From the NCBI GenBank assembly GCA_028704385.1, contig JAQVLA010000002.1, forward strand, positions 124,001 to 188,000: 64,000 bases of DNA, given 5' to 3'. Position numbers and translations under genes: made by a program. Positions 25,883-34,087 of the stretch are shown piece after piece. Under the pieces are notes generated by a model. It searched no databases and had not been told where the DNA came from. It saw only the letters and a list, made by a program, of their open reading frames with translations. This DNA comes from Bacteroidales bacterium (GTDB lineage Bacteria; Bacteroidota; Bacteroidia; Bacteroidales; F082). Within the stretch, counting starts at the first letter, position 1, and each line of letters starts with the position of its first letter.

Positions 25883-27826
25883 TTGAAGACTTTTAGCTAT
25901 ATCTGTTTGTTGATCTTCTTTTTCAGTTTGTCTTGTGCTGTCTTTGCAGGCGGACGATTTACTGAAAACAATTTTCATGTTACTCTCCCAAATGTTTTAG
26001 TTTCAGACGTCAACCAAAAAATTGAAATCAGGACGGTTGGGGAGCTATTCGGAAAGCTGGAAGGCCAAACAGTAAAGGCAGTTTTTAATGATGAAATACG
26101 GGAGTTGAGCTTTGAGAAAAACCTGGCTGTCATCAAACACAACTTTCCGGATGAGGAGTTGCTAACACTAACAATCGATGGTTTTCATTGGCAACAAGAC
26201 GTTACACCAATTCCGCTGTGGATGTCGGTACTGCCTCCTTTGATTGCCATTTTGATGGCACTTTTACTCAAAGAGGTTTTTGTTGCCTTGTTTTTGGGAA
26301 TCCTGAGCGGAACTACAATCATGTTTTATTACCAGGGTTCGGGTTTTTTTGTGGCTGTTTTCAAGGGCTTACTGGCAATTATTGACACTTACGTTATGCA
26401 GTCACTGCTCGATCCAGGCCATATGGCGATTATCATTTTCTCGATGGTGATTGGTGGCATGGTTCAATTGATAACACGCAATGGCGGAATGCTGGGCGTG
26501 GTGAACCGCCTATCGCACCTGGCAAAAGATGCCTCCTCCGGACAGCTGGTAACCTGGCTGTTGGGTATCGCTATATTTTTTGATGATTATGCCAATACAT
26601 TGGTTGTTGGCAATACCATGCGTCCTGTGACTGATCGTTTACGCATTTCGCGCGAAAAACTGGCCTATATTGTTGATTCGACCGCTGCCCCTGTGGCGGC
26701 CATTGCTTTTGTGACCACCTGGATTGGTGCGGAACTGAGCTATATTCAGGACGGACTTAATACCATTGGTTTACAGGAATCAGCTTACAATGTTTTCTTT
26801 AACTCATTGGCATATAGTTACTATCCGATTTTAGCTCTGGTGTTTATTCTAATACTGGTCTGGCAAAAACGCGATTTTGGCCCCATGTTCAAAGCTGAGA
26901 AGAATGCCCGGATTAATCCTGATTTCCATCAGATACTTGCGGAAACAGAAACCCTAACTTATACTTTAACCGCTGAAACACCACAAAAACCAAGGGCGTT
27001 TAATGCTGTAATTCCGGTACTGATTATTGTTTTGGGAACAATAACAGGATTATTATACACAGGCTGGGATCAGACAGTTTGGACTGATGAGGCCATCAGT
27101 TTTACCCGAAAAATTTCGGCCATTATCGGCGGAGCAGATTCTTATGCTGCACTCTTGTGGTCATCGCTTTTGGCCATGCTGGTTGCCATTACGCTTACAC
27201 TCACTCAAAAACTGCTGAGCCTCAAAGACACCATCGAGGGCCTGGTGGATGGTTTTAAAATGATGCTCACAGCAATTTTGATTTTAACACTGGCCTGGTC
27301 GGTTGCGCTGGTAACAGATCATATGCACACAGCCGATTTCATCTCGAAGGGTTTACTGGAACTGTCTTTTTCACCTTATCTGGTTCCGGCCTTCACATTT
27401 ATTCTGGCGGCATTGGTGGCTTTTTCTACCGGCTCTTCCTGGGGAACAATGGCGATATTATATCCCTTAATCTTACCTACTTCATGGCTTTTGACACACC
27501 AAACCGGCATGACAGAAGCCGACAGCTTACTGATTTTTTATAATGTCGTTTCAGCTGTTTTGGCAGGATCTGTATTGGGTGATCACTGTTCGCCGATTTC
27601 TGATACAACAATCTTAAGCTCGCTGGCCAGTTCGTGTAATCACATCGGTCATGTACGAACGCAATTGCCTTATGCACTGACGATTGGCTTAGTTTCAATT
27701 GTTTTTGGAACCATTCCGGCGGCCTTTGGGGTTCCGGCTTACATCTTGTTTCCCGTCGGAATAATCATGCTTTATCTGATTATCCGAATTTTTGGTAATA
27801 AGGTTCCTTTGGCTATCGAAGGCTAA
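25883..27826 (+). CDS. NhaC-family Na+/H+ antiporter with extracytoplasmic N-terminal domain
   Basis: 647 residues from a TTG at 25883. Residues 1-23 form a signal peptide, then about 90 residues of beta-rich soluble sequence end near WQQDVTPIPLWMSVLPP. From about residue 115 it is a typical NhaC transporter of 11-12 helices, with GMVQLITRNGGMLGVV, FFDDYANTLVVG, DSTAAPVAAIAFVTTWIGAE and STGSSWGTMAILYP. It would exchange Na+ for H+ (or carry a carboxylate or amino acid, as some relatives do). Bare NhaC proteins are 450-500 residues, so the N-terminal domain is an addition. Confidence 0.85.
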   Translation: MKTFSYICLLIFFFSLSCAVFAGGRFTENNFHVTLPNVLVSDVNQKIEIRTVGELFGKLEGQTVKAVFNDEIRELSFEKNLAVIKHNFPDEELLTLTIDGFHWQQDVTPIPLWMSVLPPLIAILMALLLKEVFVALFLGILSGTTIMFYYQGSGFFVAVFKGLLAIIDTYVMQSLLDPGHMAIIIFSMVIGGMVQLITRNGGMLGVVNRLSHLAKDASSGQLVTWLLGIAIFFDDYANTLVVGNTMRPVTDRLRISREKLAYIVDSTAAPVAAIAFVTTWIGAELSYIQDGLNTIGLQESAYNVFFNSLAYSYYPILALVFILILVWQKRDFGPMFKAEKNARINPDFHQILAETETLTYTLTAETPQKPRAFNAVIPVLIIVLGTITGLLYTGWDQTVWTDEAISFTRKISAIIGGADSYAALLWSSLLAMLVAITLTLTQKLLSLKDTIEGLVDGFKMMLTAILILTLAWSVALVTDHMHTADFISKGLLELSFSPYLVPAFTFILAALVAFSTGSSWGTMAILYPLILPTSWLLTHQTGMTEADSLLIFYNVVSAVLAGSVLGDHCSPISDTTILSSLASSCNHIGHVRTQLPYALTIGLVSIVFGTIPAAFGVPAYILFPVGIIMLYLIIRIFGNKVPLAIEG

Positions 27827-27828
27827 AA

Positions 27829-29646
27829 TTACCAAGCCTGTAACAGTTGACTGAGTAAGGTGATAGTAAAAATTGTAATCATCAACCAACCTATAAGTCC
27901 CTCAAGAACTGTTAAATACATGGGTGCGCGACTTTCAGGTGTCTTGCCAAATCCCATGGCTAAAAACATGTTGAGACTAAGCATAAAACTGTTGATGAAT
28001 TTGATAAGGAGCACAAATGCAAAATAGATAAACAAGCTGAAAGCTGTGGCCGTTCCTACTATCGTCTTGCGAGAACTGCTTAACTGATTCCATTGCCCAT
28101 GCATCAATTCAATTTTTGAATACACAAACCAAATGAGCTGCTGCCTGGCGTTCCAGGTAAAATACAACGGAAATCCAAGCCCGCGCACCAAAAGAGGAAT
28201 TTCAGAACGGTTTTTGAGATAATGGGTTTTGATGGTTTCAAACTGCTCTCTTTCTTCTACAATATCAGCGCTATACAACTCTTTCAGGCTTTTTTCGGTC
28301 ATAAAATACTCCGAAAGCAGCATGTATTGCCTCACAAAGTAGTTGAAGTTTATACCATCCCAATCTGAATAACTGATCATATAAAAGAAGGCAAAAATCA
28401 AAATGGTATAAAGCGAAATCAGCAGCGATTTGGCCGGGTTTGTTGCATAATCAGAAAAAAATCGTAAAAAGCGGTTGAGGTGATAGCCAATATACAAGTT
28501 AAGCGATGGCTCGTTATCGTACTTAAATTTTTGATATCGTGTTTCAATGTCCTTAATTTCAATGTAGGAGGCGTTGATTGAGCTTCTGTCGCCACGAGCC
28601 TGATACATACCATTAATTTTGTTGTAGCAGCTCATCAACTCATTGTAATGCAAGGTGCTGGCCAAGTGTTGGTTGGTTTTTGCCTGAAAGATTTCAGGCC
28701 TGCCTTGTCCCTTTTCAAGCAACAGACTCAACTTTTCGCCTCCTAAATTATACCAGGGCAGATTGGTATTTTCGGCCGGGAAATCAAAGTTTTGAACAGC
28801 GACAAAGCCGCTTATTGACAAAGAATCTCCAAGTAAGGATTTTTCAATATTTAAATCCGTAAGGTTTAAGCCAAATCCTTTGATCCTGAACAAATTAAGC
28901 TTGCTAATCTCTGAAGCTGAAAAATCGATGCTGTAAATGAAATCTAAAGTTGTGTATTCAAACTTCAGTCCAGTGAGTTCAATCACTCCAAAGCTTTGAT
29001 CCGACAAATCGAGCTGGGCATGTAGTTTTTCTTCATCCAAACTGCTTAATACCAAACTGTCGGCTTCGAAAAGACAGGCTTCCAGCTTCACAAAATCTGC
29101 ATCCTGATTCAGATTCAGTTTGTTTCCGAAATGGGACCCGCTAAAATGCAGATTGCCGAGTGATTCATCACCATCAAATTCGAAAATTCCTGCAAATTTG
29201 CAATTCTCAATTCTGATGGGATAGCTGCCTTCGGTTGTGCAGTTTTCGAAAATCAGATCATTATTGCTGGTTAAATTGATAACATTCAGACGTAGGAAAT
29301 TCCAGTCTTTGAAAACCAGTTTTTGTTTATGACCAAGATCGAACTGTACATTGTATAAATAAAGAGAAACTGGTTGATCTTGAGGCGATTCAATGACAAA
29401 TTCTTTGTAGAACAACTTATCAACAAGATATTTTTCATCACCGGGTTGATGCGTAACAACCACATCCTGCACAAAAATATCGCTGTCCGTTTGATTAATG
29501 AGTGCAACTAATTGCTGAACAGAAATTTCAACGGTAGCAGTTTCAACAATTTCTTCTTCTTCTTCAAAATCCTGCGCTTTAGAATCTGTTGTTTGCAAAC
29601 TAATAAGAAACAATAAAACCAATAATTTGAACAGCTTTTTTGTCAT
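27829..29646 (-). CDS. Secreted beta-helix domain fused to a K+-channel-like pore module
   Basis: 605 residues. Signal peptide (1-25), acidic patch FEEEEEIVE, then about 250 residues of irregular beta-helix repeats resembling pentapeptide-type sequence (FENCTTEGSYPIRIENCKF). A linker leads to a first membrane helix at about 398-418. The C-terminus has two more helices (about 527-547 and 582-602) flanking a re-entrant loop with AMGFGKTP (563-570), similar to the TVGYG filter of Ion_trans_2 channels, then LTVLEGLIGWLMI. It is probably an inner-membrane ion channel or channel-derived sensor with a periplasmic domain. Last gene of the reverse operon, 8 bp after the transglutaminase-like gene. Confidence 0.65.
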   Translation of the reverse strand: MTKKLFKLLVLLFLISLQTTDSKAQDFEEEEEIVETATVEISVQQLVALINQTDSDIFVQDVVVTHQPGDEKYLVDKLFYKEFVIESPQDQPVSLYLYNVQFDLGHKQKLVFKDWNFLRLNVINLTSNNDLIFENCTTEGSYPIRIENCKFAGIFEFDGDESLGNLHFSGSHFGNKLNLNQDADFVKLEACLFEADSLVLSSLDEEKLHAQLDLSDQSFGVIELTGLKFEYTTLDFIYSIDFSASEISKLNLFRIKGFGLNLTDLNIEKSLLGDSLSISGFVAVQNFDFPAENTNLPWYNLGGEKLSLLLEKGQGRPEIFQAKTNQHLASTLHYNELMSCYNKINGMYQARGDRSSINASYIEIKDIETRYQKFKYDNEPSLNLYIGYHLNRFLRFFSDYATNPAKSLLISLYTILIFAFFYMISYSDWDGINFNYFVRQYMLLSEYFMTEKSLKELYSADIVEEREQFETIKTHYLKNRSEIPLLVRGLGFPLYFTWNARQQLIWFVYSKIELMHGQWNQLSSSRKTIVGTATAFSLFIYFAFVLLIKFINSFMLSLNMFLAMGFGKTPESRAPMYLTVLEGLIGWLMITIFTITLLSQLLQAW

Positions 29647-29654
29647 GTTCGGCG

Positions 29655-32249
29655 TTATTTTTTGAGTAGATCAGCTTTCAGATTGATTTTGATCTGACTG
29701 TGGTCGGTGTCGAAATCAAGAAGTAAATCACCTGTGTCTTTATAAAGTTTTACCTGATTAAGCGGATAGCTGAGTTGTCCGTTTGAAAGCTCAATACCGG
29801 AAAATATTTCAACACTGGCATTTCCACTTTTATAAGCCACAACTTTGATTCGGGCATTATCGCTGATTTTGATTTTATCAAAAACAAGCGCATCGCCATT
29901 ATCAGTCCGGATACTGATTATTCCCCCTGCGTTTTTCATAAAACTCATGCTTCCAAAGCTCTTATAAAATCCAGGTGCAAACTGTGCAAAGGCAGGATTA
30001 AACCGGTCAAACACCTCCTGAACTTTTTGCCCTTTAAGCTCTACGGTGTTTATTTGCAATAATTTAGTTGCTGCAAACAAGCCTGCGATAGTTTTTTCAT
30101 ATGCTTCTTCTATCAGCACATCATTTTCAGATTTTAAACTTTCGGCAGGATCAAATCCGCTGCCCGAATCAAAACGATTTTCTGATTTCACATTCATACC
30201 CGAACTGGCAAAAAATGAACCGGTGAGGTAGAGATTTCCCTCGGGGCTTGATTGTAATCCGTAGTGCTCAAAGTTCTCGGATTCACTGTATAATCGGGCA
30301 GAAATTTTACTTCCTTTCGTATCGAAAGCAGCAGCAAACATAAAATTAGTGTTTTGATTCAGCTTATCGAGGCCGGCTTGTGTGGCCCATTTCATTGTGC
30401 CGTCTGTACTCATCCTCAGGATGTAGATGTCGGCTCCTGGTGTAGCCGAAAGACTTCCTTTTCCAAGTTTGAGCTCGTCTCTGAAAGTTCCGGCAACACT
30501 TAGTAAATTGCCAGTTTCCAGATGCAAATCGTAAGCCAGGTTATCATTCGTTCCTTCAAAATGCTTTATCCAGCGAAGCTGATGCTGTTTATCAAGTGAA
30601 ATTATCAAACTGTTTTTGTACTTATCGCTTCCCTTGATTTTTTGTTCTCCCCATAAAAAATCAGAAACATAATAGCCACAGGCATAAGCATTTCCGTCCT
30701 CATCAAATACTAAATCATTAAGCCTGTCGGCCCTGTACAATCCTGCCTTAAGCAGGAGTTCGCGGATATGCATTTCCTGTTCCGATACTGCGTTAACCAA
30801 AACAAGATCTGGTGTTTGATTTTTCACCATCGGCATCACCAGGCCAATAGGTGCACCAATAAATGTTGGGTCAGCAACTACATAGCGGCAACCTTCGTGT
30901 TCAAATCCTGCGCCTTCAATTCCTTCGATGCAGACAGCGGTGGCCATATGTCCTTCAAATGCCAGTCCAACAACTTTGATATCGAGCAGGTTACGGGCCA
31001 GCCAGGCAAAAAGTACGGAGCGGTCTTCGCAATCGGAGGCCTGATAATGGAAAAGTTCATCCGGGAACAAAAACTTTTCCTTTCCAAACTGTTCCTGATC
31101 TGTTTGATATTCGAATGCATTTTGGACAAAACTCAACAACAGGGCGGCTGCATCCGTTTTTGACAAATGTGCCAGCTTAGTTTGTAAAGCCAGCAAAAGT
31201 GATTCTTTAGTTCGAAGATCTATCGCAGAGTTGAAATACACTGATGCATCCGTTAGCGGGAGCCTGGTGTAAAATTGCATCATGTTTTTGTTGTAAACAA
31301 CCTCAAAGCTGTAGTTTTTGCCGGCATGATCGAACGAAACCTTCCTTATTCCCTCATCGAAAGGAAGGTTCAAAGGCCTTCGAATGGTGAGGTCGGGGAT
31401 AATATCCGCTTCCGGAAACTGGCCTGCATAGGTTTTGATATTGTCAGGAGTACCCGCAGGAAGGTAATAGGGACGATTATCGATGAGTACAAAATTTTCT
31501 CCATATCTGGTTTGCAAAGCGGGCTGCAAAACAAAAAGCTGCTCATTATTAAAAGCAATTTTAGCCAGAAAACGCGACCGGGTAAGCAGAAACCATTCCA
31601 GCAGTGCCTGGTGATTTTTGTTCTTGGGTTGGATCGCCTGTGCTGTTGTGCTAACTAGTTGGGTATAAGCGAAATCATTCAGGTTAAGGTCGTTTTTAAC
31701 CTCCTGTAGCTGACGGATCAGGTGATTATAATAGCTTTCACTTATGGTTGTCCACCATTCGCTAATGCCTTCAGCCGAAACTCCAGTAAGCGAAGTGTTT
31801 TGTAATCTTGGATCATAGTTCAGTTTGATGGGAGCACCGTAAAAATCAAAAGTCAGTGCACTTCCCATAAAATTTTCTGGTTCTGATTTTTGAATATTAG
31901 GAAGTCGGGTAGTGGGCTTATCTTGTGGCGGTTTTTGGGGTTGGATATTGGTTTGTTCCTGAACTTTTTCAGTAAACTTGGGTGGTCTTTCCGGTTTAGG
32001 ACCAGGTTTTTTAGGTTTTCCGGTGGTAGCTTCGAATGAGCGAAAGGAAGCAGCCAGAAAATCTGCGAATTCTGCATCAATTTTGGCAACAAACTGATCG
32101 AATTGTTGTTGTGTTTCTTTCTCAAAATCAGTGTATTCCTTTTCAATTTGTTTTTGAAAATCTTCGAAAGTTTGTGCCTGAACTCGTACCTTGCTAAATA
32201 GCCCGACCAGTAAAACTGCGAAAAGCAATTTGAAGCCCTGTTTTTTCAT
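29655..32249 (-). CDS. Periplasmic transglutaminase-like protein with amphipathic FxxF N-terminus
   Basis: About 864 residues from ATG 32249, which opens with a signal peptide (MKKQGFKLLFAVLLVGLFS...QAQ). Residues 27-72 repeat phenylalanines in a heptad-like way (TFEDFQKQIEKEYTDFEKE, QQFDQFVAK, EFADFLAASF). A Pro/Lys-rich linker follows. The transglutaminase-like core has C407 in SDCEDRSVLFAW, H434 in FEGHMATAV and D460 in VVADPTFIG, a complete Cys-His-Asp triad. A propeller-like or SBBP-like region follows (DEDGNAYACGYYVSDF, LLSVAGTFRDELKLG). Likely a periplasmic protease or peptidoglycan/protein-linking enzyme. Its N-terminus resembles that of the transglycosylase at 36083. Confidence 0.7.
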   Translation of the reverse strand: MKKQGFKLLFAVLLVGLFSKVRVQAQTFEDFQKQIEKEYTDFEKETQQQFDQFVAKIDAEFADFLAASFRSFEATTGKPKKPGPKPERPPKFTEKVQEQTNIQPQKPPQDKPTTRLPNIQKSEPENFMGSALTFDFYGAPIKLNYDPRLQNTSLTGVSAEGISEWWTTISESYYNHLIRQLQEVKNDLNLNDFAYTQLVSTTAQAIQPKNKNHQALLEWFLLTRSRFLAKIAFNNEQLFVLQPALQTRYGENFVLIDNRPYYLPAGTPDNIKTYAGQFPEADIIPDLTIRRPLNLPFDEGIRKVSFDHAGKNYSFEVVYNKNMMQFYTRLPLTDASVYFNSAIDLRTKESLLLALQTKLAHLSKTDAAALLLSFVQNAFEYQTDQEQFGKEKFLFPDELFHYQASDCEDRSVLFAWLARNLLDIKVVGLAFEGHMATAVCIEGIEGAGFEHEGCRYVVADPTFIGAPIGLVMPMVKNQTPDLVLVNAVSEQEMHIRELLLKAGLYRADRLNDLVFDEDGNAYACGYYVSDFLWGEQKIKGSDKYKNSLIISLDKQHQLRWIKHFEGTNDNLAYDLHLETGNLLSVAGTFRDELKLGKGSLSATPGADIYILRMSTDGTMKWATQAGLDKLNQNTNFMFAAAFDTKGSKISARLYSESENFEHYGLQSSPEGNLYLTGSFFASSGMNVKSENRFDSGSGFDPAESLKSENDVLIEEAYEKTIAGLFAATKLLQINTVELKGQKVQEVFDRFNPAFAQFAPGFYKSFGSMSFMKNAGGIISIRTDNGDALVFDKIKISDNARIKVVAYKSGNASVEIFSGIELSNGQLSYPLNQVKLYKDTGDLLLDFDTDHSQIKINLKADLLKK

Positions 32250-32344
32250 GAACGATCGCTTTTTGGGTGGATGAAAAATAATATCAATCAACTAAATCTT
32301 CACCACCTGATGCAGATTTAGTTGATAAAAGCTTAAGAAAAATG

Positions 32345-32995
32345 TCAGAATTCCAATACTTTAGAAATTTTCTGATCATCCATGCCTGAGATTTTTTTCA
32401 GATCTTCACGGATGATGTTTTTGGCCATCTTAAGTGCTTCTTCAGTTGAATAGGCTATCGTAACACGTACTTCTGTGTTTTTACCAACAGGCTTATACGC
32501 TTCAAAAGCTGTAAGCGTACGTCCCATATGCTGGTTCAGTTTCGATTTGAACTGGCCCATGGTCTGCGTAATCGAAGCTGCTTCATCTGAAGAAAGTTGC
32601 TGATTGCCAATGTTTGTAGTGACCAGGCCTGCAACTTCTGTTTCAATTTGACCTGCCAGATTGATCTTGGCAACTTCATAAGCCTGCAGTTTTGCAGCTG
32701 TTTGAGTTTCACCAACAGAACTGCCATCGGCCATGAAATACTTTTTTTGGCCTTTATCGTCAATTTCATAGGCCATCATCCACGATTTTTCGAGCTGCTT
32801 ATCCATGGGAAGCTGGCCGGGATTAACTTTGTAGCCTTCTTTGCCCATGCGTTTGGCTTCTTTACGGGCATCTTTCAGTGCTTTGGATTTTACTTCTTTT
32901 TTAAGCTCTTTCGAACTCTGGGCGTGCAATGCCGAACCCGACATAACGATTGTAAATGCCAGAATTACCGACATCATCAGGTTGAGTTTTTTCAT
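32345..32995 (-). CDS. Secreted LPP20-like protein, first gene of the reverse operon
   Basis: About 216 residues from ATG 32995, with signal peptide MKKLNLMMSVILAF...ALHAQ. A basic helical stretch (KELKKEVKSKALKDARKEAK) precedes a domain with the LPP20 pattern: LQAYEVAKINLAGQIETEV, then a coiled helical part and VRVTIAYSTEEALKMAKNII. LPP20 proteins include Vibrio FlgP and form outer-membrane-linked rings. There is no lipobox, so the protein is probably soluble in the periplasm. It is 95 bp upstream of the transglutaminase-like gene and divergent from the zinc-ribbon gene. Confidence 0.6.
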   Translation of the reverse strand: MKKLNLMMSVILAFTIVMSGSALHAQSSKELKKEVKSKALKDARKEAKRMGKEGYKVNPGQLPMDKQLEKSWMMAYEIDDKGQKKYFMADGSSVGETQTAAKLQAYEVAKINLAGQIETEVAGLVTTNIGNQQLSSDEAASITQTMGQFKSKLNQHMGRTLTAFEAYKPVGKNTEVRVTIAYSTEEALKMAKNIIREDLKKISGMDDQKISKVLEF

Positions 32996-33016
32996 TTTTT
33001 TTGGTTTGTTAAAGTT

Positions 33017-33135
33017 ATACATGTATGATATTAAGTTTCCTTAATTAACAACCAAAAGTAAGTAATCTGAATAGAGATTCAAAATTTGAATCTAACTTAT
33101 TAATTTTTCTTCCGGAAAAATTTGTGATTATCACA
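33017..33135. promoter_or_regulatory. Divergent control region with two strong palindromes
   Basis: The 173 bp between the two operons hold AGATTCAAA-A-TTTGAATCT (33075-33093, nine-base arms) and TGTGAT-T-ATCACA (33123-33135, six-base arms). A ten-base palindrome ATACATGTAT is at 33017-33026. The first two are odd-centred and good candidates for dimeric repressor or activator sites. The second, TGTGA-TTA-TCACA, has half-sites like those of CRP/FNR proteins but its spacer is shorter than normal. Confidence 0.5.
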
Positions 33136-33168
33136 GAACCCTTTAATTTTATACCTTGGTTTATTGAT

Positions 33169-33909
33169 ATGACTTCATTTGAAGATTTTTATATTTCATG
33201 TCCGTGTTGTAGTTCCTGGCTGATTGGCAAAAAAGCCAAAGCAGATTCAGTGAATCAGTCGGTATTATACTCTGACGGAATGATAATCAATGATTTGATC
33301 CCTGCCAATCCTCAACAAATCGTTCTGTGTCCTGCCTGTGGATTCTTGTTTTGGATGCAAAAGGACGCCTGTCACAATTCGATCCCTGAGTCAGACAAAC
33401 TAACTGCTTATTCCTGGCCAAACTGGAGGTTTTTTGGTTGTAACCTACTGGATAATCATGGAAAAATTGCGCTGATAAATCATTATTGGAAAGCCATTGA
33501 ATTGTTACAGCCTCTGAGTGTTCAGCAGGAAATAATCGTCCGGAAATCGTTGCTTTGGGCCTATAATGATTTGTATCGGGATGCAAACACCTGGAGGTTT
33601 GTTGATGTTGTTCGGGGCAAAATAAATTTTTTCTATTGGATTATTTCCCGAAAATTTAACCGAAAAGGCAGGGCATTATTTGAATCTGAAAGAAGACATT
33701 TCGAAGCTAATATTCATAGACTCATTGAATTACTTGAGCGAGATCCTAATTCTGAACCTGCCGTTATTGCCGAGCTTTATCGTGAGCTTGGAGAATTTGA
33801 AAAAGCAATGTTACATTTATCGAAAATCGTTCGTCGGACACATTATATTAATTTATTGAATACGCATATCCAGCTTAGAGATAAAAGTGTTTTTAAAGTT
33901 GCGGGATAG
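33169..33909 (+). CDS. Zinc-ribbon protein with helical C-terminus; family not recognised
   Basis: About 246 residues from ATG 33169. A GTG at 33124 in the same frame is rejected because it sits inside a palindrome. The N-terminus has two cysteine knuckles, ISCPCCSSW and VLCPACGFLFW, about 48 residues apart, a likely zinc ribbon. The second half is helical, with a TPR-like run around EPAVIAELYRELGEFEKAMLHLSKI. No signal peptide, so cytoplasmic. First gene of the forward operon; it may tie the ATPase at 34088 to a partner or act as its adaptor, by position only. Confidence 0.55.
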   Translation: MTSFEDFYISCPCCSSWLIGKKAKADSVNQSVLYSDGMIINDLIPANPQQIVLCPACGFLFWMQKDACHNSIPESDKLTAYSWPNWRFFGCNLLDNHGKIALINHYWKAIELLQPLSVQQEIIVRKSLLWAYNDLYRDANTWRFVDVVRGKINFFYWIISRKFNRKGRALFESERRHFEANIHRLIELLERDPNSEPAVIAELYRELGEFEKAMLHLSKIVRRTHYINLLNTHIQLRDKSVFKVAG

Positions 33910-33927
33910 ATAATTTTTTTTTAAGCT

Positions 33928-33948
33928 TATTTATATTCAGTATAAATA
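33928..33948. other. AT-only inverted repeat after the zinc-ribbon gene
   Basis: TATTTATA (33928-33935) and TATAAATA (33941-33948) are perfect inverted copies around the loop TTCAG. The stem has no GC pairs and the T run lies before it, so it is not a normal terminator for the upstream gene. It may be part of a promoter for the ATPase gene 140 bp further on. Confidence 0.3.
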
Positions 33949-34087
33949 GTATTGAATTATTTTGGATTTTTAATTTATTATCAAAAAAGTATTTGATATG
34001 TTTTAATTTAGCCTGAGTTTGAATGAAATTTGAGGGTGATTTTCAGGGAAAAGGTCACAACACAGTATAAACCAAAGCCAAATTAAT

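Noticed and set aside
33124-33168. GTG start at 33124 for the zinc-ribbon gene
   Set aside because: The codon lies within the palindrome TGTGATTATCACA, and ATG 33169 begins just before the conserved cysteine region.
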